NCBI GenBank assembly: GCA_015039465.1
Contig: MU130719.1
Location: 1 to 46,057 of the forward strand
Direction: 5' to 3'
DNA from: Phlegmacium glaucopus
Taxonomy: Eukaryota > Basidiomycota > Agaricomycetes > Agaricales > Cortinariaceae
DNA: 46,057 bases
Shown here: positions 10,051-20,341 of the stretch, in pieces
Layout of the letters: each line of letters starts with the position of its first letter
Position numbering within the stretch: the first letter of the stretch is position 1
Translations under genes and position numbers: made by a program
The notes under the pieces: model-generated
Databases searched by the model: none
What the model was told of the DNA's origin: nothing
The model's input: only the letters and a program-made list of their open reading frames with translations

Positions 10051-11360
10051 ATGACAACTTTCTACATCCTTGCCATGTTAATCTCGAGTTCACTTTTTCT
10101 CCTATCATCCGCACTGCAGAACCTGTCTGATATACACCTGAGACAACAAAGTCAATCCTCCCCTTTTAAACCGGTTCAACAAACCTGCTCTGTCTTGTAT
10201 GTGGTTACCCTTCCCGGGCTTCCCCCATCCCATCTGACCTGGCTGAACCTCAGACCCAACGGTATGTTCCATTTTACTCATGCATATGCTTATCAATGCA
10301 ACTCCATAGATTCGGGCACTGAAATCACAGAGATATCCTCTCTGTCGGCTTTTACTGGGCTGGATTTTGGAACTAAGGGTATATTTTGTGTCTATTTCAT
10401 TGACTTTTTTTTGCTAACGTTGCCAATGTACGCAGTGACGATACATGGGATACGTGTTCCCCCTGCTGCACCCACACCAACTAGCTGTACGTTTCTGTTT
10501 ATTATTAATTTTCATTGACTTTTTTTGCTAACGTTGCCAATGTACGCAGTGACGATACATGGGATACGTGTTCCCCCTGCTGCACCCACGCCAACTAGCT
10601 GTACATTTTTTATTATTATTAATTTTCACCGACTTTTTTTTGCTAACGTTGCCAATGTATGCAGTGACGATACATGGGATATGTGTTCCCCCTGCTGCAC
10701 CCACGCCAACTAGCTGTACGTTTATTATTATTATTAATTTTCATTGACTTTTTTTTGCTAACATTGCCAATGTATGGAGTGACGATACATGGGATACGTG
10801 TTCCCTCTGCTGCACCCGCACCAACTAGCTGTACGTTTCTTTTGATTATTAATTTTGATTGACTTTTTTTTGCTAACGTTGCCAATGTACGCAGTGACGA
10901 TACATGCGATATGTGTTCCCCCTGCTGCACCCGCGCCAACTAGCGGTATGTTTTTATTATTACTAATTTTCTTTTTTTGCTAACGTTGCCAATGTACGCA
11001 GTGACGATACATGGGATGTATGTTCCCCCTGCTGCACCTGTGCTAAACGCCCACACAACAACTACCTGTACGCTTGTTTGTTCATCTATTTTCATTGACT
11101 TTTTTTGCTAACATTGCCAATGTATGCAGTGACCATATGTGGGATATATGTTCTCCCCACTGCGCCTGCGCTAAATGCCCAGTCAAGGACTAGCGGTATG
11201 TTTTTAACCAATTTTCATTGACTATTTCCGCTAACGTTGTGAATGTATGTAGTGACCTTACATGGGATATATGTTCCCCCTGCTACACCTGTGCTAAACA
11301 CTACAGTGTCTGGGACACCCTTTTTTTCTTTTTTGACTGCCTTGGATGTGTGGATCAACT
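10051..11360 (+). CDS. Tandem-exon gene with signal-like N-terminus and repeated Pro-rich 17-mer
   Basis: Starts at ATG 10051 with a hydrophobic leader (MTTFYILAMLISSSLFLLSS) that looks like a signal peptide or anchor. The first exon may hold one or two further small introns (for example gtatgttcc...catag, 10262..10309, 48 nt). It ends in phase 1 at 10378. Eight exons follow: 10436..10486, 10550..10600, 10665..10715, 10780..10830, 10895..10945 (51 nt each), 11002..11067, 11130..11195 (66 nt each) and 11253..11360. Each has cag or ag before and a gtatg/gtacg/gtaca donor after. Units encode variants of [V/L]TIHGIRVPPAAPTPTS. All repeats keep phase 1. The last exon can be spliced (intron 11361..11424) in frame onto the Helitron reading frame at 11425, so it could be the 5' part of that gene. 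Function is unknown. Confidence 0.55.
10379..11252 (+). repeat. Tandem array of complete intron-exon units (period about 107-128 bp)
   Basis: Eight acceptors, at 10435, 10549, 10664, 10779, 10894, 11001, 11129 and 11252, give periods of 114, 115, 115, 115, 107, 128 and 123 bp. Each unit has a T-run, TGCTAAC or a close variant as branch site, CCAATGTA(C/T)GCAG as acceptor, a 51- or 66-nt exon and a gtac/gtat donor. Later units carry a 15-nt exon insertion and are more diverged, which suggests growth from the 5' side. Confidence 0.85.
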
Positions 11361-13547
11361 GTATGTCATATAACTTATTTTCCATTGATGTTACTGATGA
11401 GTTCTCCTTTTGATTCCTGCTTAGCCTTAGATGCTATGTCCATCCCTTGGGACTCAGTTGAGACAAGCACTTGGGAGGTCCATTTGGATGGTCCTGCTTT
11501 GACCCATGTTCAAAGTATTTACATACCTGCACTTTCCTATGAAATGTGTTCCTATACTTCTTTCTATCCACAGTATAAAATAATGACAATGACTTTTGAT
11601 ACTAATTTGAGATGTCATATCCCAAGTATGATTAGATGTTTCATGCTAAAGTTGTTGAAGGTCAATGTCAAAGGCCAAATTGTCTTTACATTTCAACAAT
11701 TTCATGACTTCTACCAACCCTTTCTGAATTGTATGGTAATTCAGATGCTTAACCTACTAATAGAATGGCATATTACTTCACTTAAAAGAAAAATAGCCTT
11801 CCAGGTCATGCATTTGTTTCTTGGCCGTAATACTTACCATAAGCATGATTTCATTGCTGCAGTAATGAAGCTTATGATGACAAGGTATACCTCTAATTTT
11901 TACTTCTGTCCATCAATCTTGATGTACAAATTTTCCCTTTATTTCTCTCCTAAACAATACCATAAATTACAATCATTGGGCCGTTTCAAAAATAGCAGGA
12001 AATTTTATTCACCAACCAATTTTGCAGTACTGGCTCCACAGGAAGAAAACAAGACACCCAAACTCCCAAAAAAAAAATGTCAGTATGGTGGATCCCCTCC
12101 TCCTATATTTTCTTATGAATTTCTTGAACCATACTTTAGTACTGAAAAGTCAAAATTTGATGCTTCCTCTGAATTTAAATATGTAGACCATGTTGACAAT
12201 GTTGGAGTATTAGCTTATCCTGAAGTTGAATATATTCACACCAATATCCCAATAACTTTTCTTTTTGAAATTCTACCCTTAACAAAAGCAAGGAAAATTG
12301 CCTCCATGCATGGAATATCTGGTGGTTCACGCTGCAATGCTGCTCATCTCAGAGCATGTACTGAAAACCATTCCTGTCTTTTGTGTTCCACACATTTAAC
12401 AATTTTTTCTCTGAAGAAAAATGCTGCACAGATGTCTCATGATAGATCAGTGAAGCATCAAAACTTGAGTAAAGTAAGAGAAGGAAAAGTCCAAAAGAAG
12501 TCAGCATCAAGCCCTAAAATACCAAAAAGTCACAGTAAAAATGAAGCTGAATCAGTTACAGAATTTCCACCAAAAGCTATGGATGACAATCTTGCTCACA
12601 CAATCCTTTCCAGTGCTTGTAACAGGATGCTACCTAAAAACTTTGAAGAAGCAGGATGTGCAGTATGTGGTGAGCTCAAACCATTGAAAAATCTAAGTCG
12701 TTTGAAAAATATTAAAAATCTCCTTCATGTTCTGTCCTCATCAGGTGTTACACGGATTGAGCGGAAAGAAGAAAGCTGCCTGGCACATGAGTATACAGGT
12801 CCTGTACTGGATTATTCATGTAGTCATGTATGTGATAATTGTCGAGGTACCATAAGGAAAGGCAAAGTGCCACGTCTTGCACTTGCAAATGGATTATGGC
12901 TGGGAAAAGTACCAGAAGAATTAAAATGTCTTCGCTTTGTTGAAAAGCTTCTAATTGCAAAAGTACGCCACACTTGTTCATATGTCAAAGTTGCATCTGG
13001 AATGCGAAAAATGAAAGCAAATGTTGTTGCATTTGAATCACCTGTTCCTAAAATTTATAATATTCTCCCACCACCACGTGAAGACATGGATGATGTTCTA
13101 GCCATTTTATTCACAGGCCCTTGCAAGCCTACACAAGAAGATTTGAACCGAACACCATTTCTTGTACGTAGAAACCATGTTGCAAATGCTTTGAAGTGGC
13201 TAAAATTAAATCACTCTGACTATGCTGACATAGAAATATCTATTGATAATTTGAATCAATATAAAGAAGACTCACCTCCTGTTTCTATTGAATATCGTGA
13301 AGCAATAACTAATAAGGTTGCAGAAGGAACTAGTGTTTTTGATAATGAGGTTGATGATGGAGCAGAAGAAGGAGATTGTCCTTTCACAGTACATGGTCTT
13401 ACTGGTGAAGCATTGAACACTATGTCAACAAATGCAATCAAGGCAATGGCTATTCGACACTTAAATAGTGGAGGTAAAATGCTTGCTGTTGGGCATAGTG
13501 ATAAATTTGAATCAATGTGGAATAATCCACAATTATATCCACAAATG
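11346..13547 (+). CDS. Helitron protein, N-terminal region with DUF6570-like domain
   Basis: First part of a large Helitron replicase/helicase. The frame is open from 11346; an intron acceptor at 11424 (gcttag) suggests that coding may really begin upstream and enter at 11425. The first 300 residues are unrecognised. Then comes a SAP-like stretch (LTKARKIASMHGISGGSRCN) with a Cys/His cluster (HSCLLCSTH). A DUF6570-like domain follows from GCAVCGELKPL (12654) through CSHVCDNC, LANGLWLGKVPEELKCL, KVRHTCSYVKVASGMRKMKA and LNRTPFLVRRNHV. The frame breaks at 13547-13548: without one extra G in 'aaatggtttcc' it would continue as FPWLFPYGLGGIG in the next segment. The break may be a mutation or a base-call error. 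Confidence 0.75.
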
Positions 13548-15209
13548 GTTTCCTTGGTTATTTCCTTATGGATTAGGGGGAATTGGATCTACAAACATTT
13601 CAGACAAAGCTCATAAGCAACATTTATTGATGTATCATGATAAAAGATTTCAGGTTGATATAAATTTCCCATTTGTGGCTTTCTGTCATGAGCAAACAAA
13701 AGCAAGTACTGCACAAAGTTTTTTATTAGTTGATCAACGCCGATTTGGAGATATTACTCAACACTTATTGAACTTAAATCAGAATGTTTTGAGTGACCTA
13801 GTTCAAAAGATGGAAAAAGGTGAACATTTTCACCCAGAATCAGATGCAGAAAAGGCTTGCTTCCAAGTAATCAAAGATCTTGACCATGTTGCTGGTAGAA
13901 TGCATGGCTCAATAACAAGCAAGAAATATATGCGGAATGAAATCTGGTCATTGATCAACTATATTGGTGCACCATCTTGGTATATCACATTATCACCAGC
14001 TGATATTCAACACCCAATATGCATTTACTTTGCAGATACAAAGAAGGAATTTAAACCAAATTTTTTACCTTATGACCAAAGAGTAAGATTGGTCTGCCAA
14101 AATCCTGCTGCAGGTGCTCGTTTCTTCCATTTCATTGTTGAAAGCTTCATTGCAGATGTGCTAGGGGTTAATGCTAACCACCGTGGTCTCTATGGTGAAA
14201 CTGAGGCATATTATGGCACAGTTGAGCAGCAAGGTCGTTTAACTTTGCATTTACATATGTTGATTTGGATTAAAGGATGTTTAAATCCAAAAGAAATGAG
14301 AAGTAAGATTCTTGATAACAATTCTAAGTGGCAGAAGAAAGTAATTGATTACCTTGAAAGTTGCCACACAGGTGATTTTCAAACCGGAAGTCAGGAAGAT
14401 GTTGTTAAGAAAGTCTCAGAAAATTCAAAGCTTGAAGATTATTGTGATCCTACTCAAACCATCCCTGAATTACCTCCACCAAAATGTAAAAAAACACATG
14501 AGACAGTTGATCAAAAATGTAAAGCCTGTTTGGAAAGCTCTACTTGGTGGCAGAAATTCAAAAGTGTAGTTGATGACTTGATACTAAAATCCAATGTACA
14601 TAGTTGTGAAAAAGGCCAGAAAAAAGATGGGACCAGCCGAAAAAATAAAGGATTTGCTGGGTGCAGAGATAATAAGTGGAATAGATGTAAAGCCCGCTTT
14701 CCAAGACCTATTATTAAAGAATCACTTATTGATGATACTGGTGCAATTCATCTCAAAAAGAGTGAGCCATGGATTAATACATTTACACCAATTGTAACAT
14801 ATATTTACCGCTGTAATACTGACATAACAAGTCTTTCTTCAGGAACAGCAATCAAAGCTGTGGTTTTGTATGTTTCTGATTATATCACAAAGTCAACCCT
14901 AAAAACACATACAATCTTTGATTCAATTAAATCAGTTTTCCACAAAAGCAGTGAAATGATTGGAGGATCACTTCCTTCACAGGAAAAGGCACGACGTATT
15001 ATGACAAAGGTAGTAAATCTTCTAAGTGCAAAGGCAGAAATGGGAGCTCCAATGATATGTATGTATCTTTTAGGCAATCCTGATCATTATACAAACTATT
15101 TGTTTGTGCCTTTTTACTGGCAGTCATTTGTTACAGAAGCACGGAAAGATTTTGAGACATCTGATATTCAAGAAGTTCAAAAAATAGCTCTTATAAAAAA
15201 GAAAGGAAA
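13548..15209 (+). CDS. Helitron Rep (HUH endonuclease) domain
   Basis: Continuation in the +1 frame, seen from WFPWLFPYGLGG. This is the Helitron_like_N/Rep region that nicks and joins single-stranded DNA during rolling-circle transposition. The HUH motif is HLH in GRLTLHLHMLIWIKG (His codons at 14248 and 14254). The two-tyrosine motif is LYVSDYITKS (Tyr codons at 14869 and 14881). Other family landmarks are NYIGAPSWYITLSPADIQHP, GLYGETEAYYGTVEQQGR and YLFVPFYWQSFVTEAR. Good coding sequence stops abruptly after IALIKKKGK near 15209, at the start of the mirrored block. The open frame that goes on to 15237 is an artefact of that block. Confidence 0.85.
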
Positions 15210-15781
15210 GGAAAAATTCGACACGTGCCATCAGTAGGGAACGTAGTTCTGTAAGTATAAATTATAGTTTCAAAAAGTAATCGAAAAGAACGACCAATCA
15301 CTTAGGTACTGACAATTTTGTAAGTAGGGTTCAAAGGTTAAGTAACGTAAAGTTCAGTACGGGAAAAGCGGTTCCAAACTTTTCACAGTCGTAACATCTT
15401 GTCATTATTAAAGATAGTGGAACTAGTGTTGCTCCTTCTCATCGTGGTTATTTTAATCCTTATGCGGAAAATATTAAACGTTGTTTTACTCTTCGTACTC
15501 TTAGAACGTTTCCTACTAAAACTCACTTAAATTTATATAATAATGATCTTCTAGATCCGAGGAGTGATAGACCTGAAAGTAGATATATACTAAGTTTTCA
15601 GTTTAATGAATATAGACGTCGAAGTAAAAGTTGTTCTAGACAGAGTCATAGTAAACACAAATGACAAAATGAAAAAAAGTAGAAAAAAGAAAGTATTGTA
15701 ACCTAGGTCAGTATTTCTGTTTCTAAAAGTTCTCTCCCACTTGCCATCTACATCAGTATATGTCCACTTTCCGGTTTTTAA
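15210..15781. other. Mirror-image block: Helitron coding sequence written backwards, not complemented
   Basis: Neither strand codes well here. Reading the printed letters from 15780 back to 15211 without complementing gives 190 codons with no stop. They contain the expected middle of the Helitron protein in order: IFGLSPVYDYIYR, LCLYDWIQCYERKK, FTQNHPLQDSH, RRIPNFIGATLPR, GDRNYYCSTMLTLFKPW, HDLKCNELETWDECF, MKNFDIKYECLDARDDY. A biological inversion would give the reverse complement, which is not what is seen. The block abuts the N gap. This is best explained as an assembly or gap-filling error. Confidence 0.9.
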
Positions 15782-16224
15782 NNNNNNNNNNNNNNNNNNN
15801 NNNNNNNNNNNNNNNNNNNNNNNNNNNNNNNNNNNNNNNNNNNNNNNNNNNNNNNNNNNNNNNNNNNNNNNNNNNNNNNNNNNNNNNNNNNNNNNNNNNN
15901 NNNNNNNNNNNNNNNNNNNNNNNNNNNNNNNNNNNNNNNNNNNNNNNNNNNNNNNNNNNNNNNNNNNNNNNNNNNNNNNNNNNNNNNNNNNNNNNNNNNN
16001 NNNNNNNNNNNNNNNNNNNNNNNNNNNNNNNNNNNNNNNNNNNNNNNNNNNNNNNNNNNNNNNNNNNNNNNNNNNNNNNNNNNNNNNNNNNNNNNNNNNN
16101 NNNNNNNNNNNNNNNNNNNNNNNNNNNNNNNNNNNNNNNNNNNNNNNNNNNNNNNNNNNNNNNNNNNNNNNNNNNNNNNNNNNNNNNNNNNNNNNNNNNN
16201 NNNNNNNNNNNNNNNNNNNNNNNN
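15782..16224. other. Assembly gap (443 N)
   Basis: Run of N. About 148 residues would fit, enough for the stretch between RDDYRAQLKK and the Walker A motif. Open frames drawn across it are meaningless. Confidence 1.
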
Positions 16225-18772
16225 GTATCTTGGTGGTATGGGTGGAACAGGAAAATCAAGGGTAATAGAAGCCCTTTCATATTTTTTTTCAGTTCGAAAA
16301 GAGGCACATTGGTTTGTTATTGTAGCACCAACAGGAACTGCAGCTGCATTACTGGGTGGATCCACCTATCATTATATGTTTGGGATCAATGATTTTATTG
16401 GTGGAGCAGGACTATCAAAAATTAAAGCACGTCTATCTGGAGTCGAATATGTATTTTTTGATGAAGTTTCTATGTTATCTGCAAGGGATTTATACCGCAT
16501 TAGCAATCAGTTGTCATTAGTCTTAAATACTCCAGAACAGTCCTTTGGAGGCCTTAATATGGTATTTTCTGGTGATTTTGCCCAGCTTCCTCCAGCTGTT
16601 GGAGGTGAAAATGTATCTTTGTATTCAAGATCTATTGGATCAATTGCAAGCAGTAAAAAATCCCAAGAAGAATCCATTGGAAAAGCCTTATGGCATCAAA
16701 TCACTACATTGTCATCCCTTCGCCAAAATATGAGGCAAAAAAGTCAAACACCAAAGGACAACCAACTCAGATCAGCACTTGAAAACATGCAATATAAAGC
16801 TTGTACACCTGAAAATATTAGCTTTTTAAGGACACTTATTTCATCAAACTTACCTGGTCGCTCATCCATCTGTGATGATCAGTTTAGAAATGTGTCAATT
16901 ATAACTGCCAGAAATTTGCACAAAGATGAAATTAACCGACTTGGTGCTTTACGTTTTGCAGAAGAAACAGGCCAAGTCTTAACAGATTTCTACTCTGATG
17001 ATTCTTGCAATGTAAACATCAAAGAGGCTGATGGTACTTTCACAACTAGACTTAGACAAATCACACCTGAAATTCAAAACTCTCTATGGTCACAACCACC
17101 TTCAAGTAATAATAAGAACATTGCAGGGAAATTAGGTTTATGCATTGGTTTACCTGTAATGATCAGGAATAATTTTGCAACTGAACTCTGTATGACAAGA
17201 GGTCAAGAAGGCTTTGTTTTTGGCTGGCAGTCAAAACTTGGGACACAAGGGCAGGTTGTTCTTGATACATTGTTTATAAAACTGAAAGAACCACCTTCAA
17301 CAGTAAAATTTGATGGTCTTCCTGAGAATGTTGTTCCTATTTATCCTACAACTAATAGCATTATTTCACAGCTTCCAGATGATAGAAAAGTGCCTATTTC
17401 ACGCACTCAGTTGGAAGTACTTGTTAATTTTGCTATGACAGATTTTGCATCTCAAGGAAAAACATGGCCAGAAAATGTGGCAGACTTGAATAACTTACAG
17501 ACACATCAAGCATATTATACTGCTTTATCCCGTAGTTCAACAGCCAATGGTACATTGATCCTACAAGGATTTGATCCAAGGAAAATTACAGGTGGATGCT
17601 CAGGAGCATTGCGACAAGAGTTTCGAGAGCTTGAAATTTTAGATGAAATTACAACACTAAAATATAATGCAAAGTTACCTGTAAATGTCCATGGTGATAT
17701 TCGAAATGTCATAATTAAAACCTTCCGGGAGTCAAAAGGCATACAGTATGTTCCTAAGGTAGTTCATCCTGCAATCCGTTGGTCAAAACGTGATCCTCTG
17801 CATGAATCAGAAATATTTGATATCAAATTAATGAAGATTGAAAAATATAGCAAAAAACGCAAATGTTTACATGAGAACCCTGATCTTCCTGTGATACAGG
17901 AAAGTAAATCTGAAGTAACAGATAAACTAGTGTTAAAAAAGGCTTGCCCTAGCCAATCACTTGTTCCAAATGAGAATCACTACATAGTCCCACAAGGCTT
18001 TATCTGGAGCAATAATAGTTGTGCATATGACTCAAGCTTTGTTATCCTTTTTACCCTTTGGTGCTCTAATAAAAATTTATGGACCGAAGAGTTTCAATCC
18101 ATGGGCAATCAATTTATTTATGATTTAGTGAATGGATTTCTTGATGTTGATCTTAATTTAAAAACATTGGAAAGAATTAGAGATGATTTACGCAGGAAAC
18201 TTGATGTGTTTTACCCTGACCGTTTGCAATTTGGTCATTTTACATCATTAGAGGATGTCTTTGAAGCAATCTTTCAGACTAATGTTCCTGTTAGAACATC
18301 ATCATATGTATGCCTCAATAATCATGTTCGCCGAATAAGTAATCACTCAAGTTTCTTTTTATCTGCTGGAGCACAAAATTATCCATCAACTTCATCCTGG
18401 GCATCACAGTTAAATGAAGAGACCAATCATACTTGTCACAGATGTGGTAATGATATACATATTGAACATAATTTCTTGGTTTTGCCATCAGTTATAGCCT
18501 TTGACTTTTCTGGTCACAGATTAAATATTGATCATTCAATTAAAATAACTCATAATGGAGTAGGGCATAAATTAAGGCTGGCAGGAATTATTTATTTTGG
18601 CCATGGACATTTTACTGCACAAGTTGTTCTTCCAGATGGACAGATTTGGTTTAATGATGGAATAACAACAGGCCGTAACATGATATATCAAGGAATACTA
18701 ACTCACAATCCTCCAGATTTGTCTACATATGAAGGTAAAGTTGCAGTAGTTGCATTATATGCTATAGAGTGA
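16225..18772 (+). CDS. Helitron PIF1-like helicase fused to a USP-like cysteine protease
   Basis: 3' part of the Helitron gene; 5' truncated by the gap. Numbered from the Met at 16238 (844 aa), the SF1B helicase motifs are Walker A GGMGGTGKS (Lys6), APTGTAAALLGG, Walker B FFDEVSML (Asp75-Glu76), GDFAQLPPAVG (112-122), LRQNMRQ, LPVMIRNNFATELCMTRGQEG and YTALSRSS (Arg432). After about residue 580 comes a protease-like domain: Cys box WSNNSCAYDSSF (Cys595), a CHRC metal knuckle, His box GIIYFGHGHFTAQV (His791) and WFNDG (Asn806/Asp807). This arrangement is that of ubiquitin-specific (C19) peptidases. The helicase would unwind DNA during rolling-circle transposition. The protease's role is unknown; deubiquitination of host factors or self-processing are guesses. 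The frame is intact to the stop at 18772. Confidence 0.9.
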
Positions 18773-18959
18773 AAAAAAAGAAAAAAGACTCGTACATGCC
18801 ATGCAAGCAATGGCCCACAAAACAGGTAACCATGTTCAATCACATCGCCATTGAACGTGCCAATGCTGGACAACCCCACAACTCCCATGCCACTCCTAAG
18901 CGCAAGCAAACAGCAATACAGCCCTACGTAGCGTTGTTAATACATACTCAATCCTAAAT
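18773..18959. other. 3' region of the Helitron gene
   Basis: A purine-rich tract follows the stop, then sequence without a supported gene. I looked for a Helitron 3' end (hairpin then CTRR) and found no convincing one before the CCGTAC-rich region begins. Confidence 0.4.
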
Positions 18960-19122
18960 GTATTTTATTGCATACCGTCTACCGTACATGACCGTACAAC
19001 GGCCGTATCCGTACCCGTCCCGTAGCCGTTGGAGTCCTATTCACCCAAGTGTACGGACGGTGGACATTTGAGCCATACCCGTTTTATGACCGTAAATTGT
19101 ACGGCCGTACCCGTCACACGGT

Positions 19123-19138
19123 ACGGTGTGCAGCCCTA
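19123..19138 (-). repeat. Right terminal inverted repeat
   Basis: ACGGTGTGCAGCCCTA, the exact reverse complement of 3563-3578. About 160 bp of CCGTAC/GTACGG motifs precede it. Confidence 0.75.
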
Positions 19139-19734
19139 CACGGTCCTAGCTCTTTTTTAGGTATGTTCATTTCACTTTCCTGTGTGTTACTTTTCCCAGA
19201 ACGGGAAAGTCACGCGTGACCTGTTTCTAAAACGGGAAATCGTGCGTGCGCTTGCTCGTGTGAACGAACTCCGTTCCTTACAGCGGATGGTAGAGTAGAT
19301 GCCAAATTGGAACGTAAATTCCGAATTTGAAAGATCCTATCCCTACTTGGTCGCGCCATTCCACAAGCCGTGGGGTCTAAGGTTAGATGCAGTAAGTTGC
19401 TGTATGCGTGTTAATCTGAGTTCAACTGACCTTTTTTTCTTCGTATATTCATATTCAGTGCGCCATCGTTGGCATCCTCTTGCAGGTGTGAGTTGAAGGG
19501 AAGCATTGGTGTGAAAGGCACGGCGTTTAGTGTGGTAAGGGAATTGATCTCCGCAACTCATACAGTCAAAATGAATCGCTAAAATCGATGCATTTGACAG
19601 AGGTTTGAATGTCTAAGTGAGAAAGACGCGTCGGTAAATGCGAGTCTTTCCCATGCCCGGCCACAGTTTGGTTGTAGACGTAGTGATAAGAATGTCTATG
19701 CATCGGCGCGTCTACAAAATGTAGTCTATACTGC
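19139..19734. repeat. Cluster flank sequence right of the block (later part of R)
   Basis: 19139-19340 is unassigned. From about 19355 (aagccgtggggtctaaggtt) to 19500 (cttgcaggtgtgagttgaag) the sequence follows the later half of repeat R as seen at 1420-1545 and 22830-22960. No gene is supported. Confidence 0.5.
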
Positions 19735-20115
19735 TGCCTCTGGACTCTATAGGATCGTCTATCTATCATCTGGATATCACCACTTATTCGAATGTCAATA
19801 TCATTGTCTCTCTACTCTGGGCCTGAGGCACAATACCAACATCTGCCGTTTCAGATATTGAATTCGGATTGTAATCCGCAATGCGCAAACACCCCACTGT
19901 CGATTCTATCTTGGTTTTCTCGTTGTGGAAAGATAATCCCATGGAGATCTGCAACAGGATGATTGTAGGTATTATACCCTAGATAGACCCATGTTATTAG
20001 TAAAATAAGAAGTAGCGATGACTGATGTTGTAATTACATAGAGCATTGGGTGGATAGGAATGATGATATAAAAAGCTTCTATAGGCAGCGTCCATGATTG
20101 AAAAATATGCTAATC
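19735..20115 (-). pseudogene. Truncated seventh copy of the seven-helix gene (3' end only)
   Basis: Matches the last exon and the 3' part of the preceding exon of copies A-F, including the conserved intron (acceptor ...ctag before ggtattat, about 19972). The usual stop codon after the ATGRTAGATAGA-type sequence is lost. The match ends near 20115, so five-sixths of the gene is missing. It is a relic of the tandem expansion, next to the 15.6-kb insertion. Confidence 0.75.
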
Positions 20116-20341
20116 AGGACCCTTGATTCGGTCGAAAAACTGAAACCCTACTGCCTTTTTCCTTAATGATTATTATTCATTCTCACTGATCTCCCAGATC
20201 AGTTTCTTTCTTCGTTAGCATAACCTTCGACTACATAGACAACGTGTTGATCTGCTGTGAAGGCACCTGGCTAAGTCTTTCCCACACTTGACCAAAGTTT
20301 TTGCCATATCTATGAGATCTAGTTCTAGCTGTCCTATATGA
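20116..20341. repeat. 3' flank unit of copy A
   Basis: Contains the cluster's typical 3' flank (ctggctaagtctttcccacacttgacc near 20269), as also found after copies B, C and F. Confidence 0.5.

Larger units (their letters stand above)
3563..19138. mobile_element. Candidate large TIR-bounded element carrying Helitron-type and orphan genes
   Basis: A perfect 16-bp inverted repeat (TAGGGCTGCACACCGT) marks both ends. Inside each end, 150-170 bp are full of CCGTAC/GTACGG motifs (3579-3730 and 18960-19122), as in hAT-like subterminal regions. No closer partner for either end was found. The interior carries an orphan gene fragment, two divergent orphan genes, the tandem-exon gene and the Rep/helicase/protease gene. 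No hAT transposase was found inside. The 8 bp outside the two ends do not match (CATCCTAG versus CACGGTCC). Alternatives are two separate MITEs with their facing halves lost, or a MITE family end captured by another element. The split R repeat around it supports insertion of the whole block. Confidence 0.45.

Noticed and set aside
10379..11252. CRISPR-like repeat array
   Set aside because: Units are contiguous intron-exon modules in a eukaryotic gene with degenerate similarity throughout, not short repeats with unique spacers.
15210..15781. A true chromosomal inversion of this block
   Set aside because: The reverse complement does not give the Helitron frame; only the uncomplemented reversal does.
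15741..16392. Four long open frames on both strands across the N run
   Set aside because: They consist of unknown residues over the gap and have no meaning.
3555..19149. A simple hAT insertion with an 8-bp target duplication for the large block
   Set aside because: The 8 bp flanking the ends differ; only TCCTAG is shared and it is 5 bp off on the right.
18773..19149. Helitron 3' terminus (hairpin plus CTAG at 19146-19149)
   Set aside because: The only stem seen nearby (GTGT/ACAC) is 4 bp and overlaps the TIR; too weak, and no matching TC 5' end could be placed.
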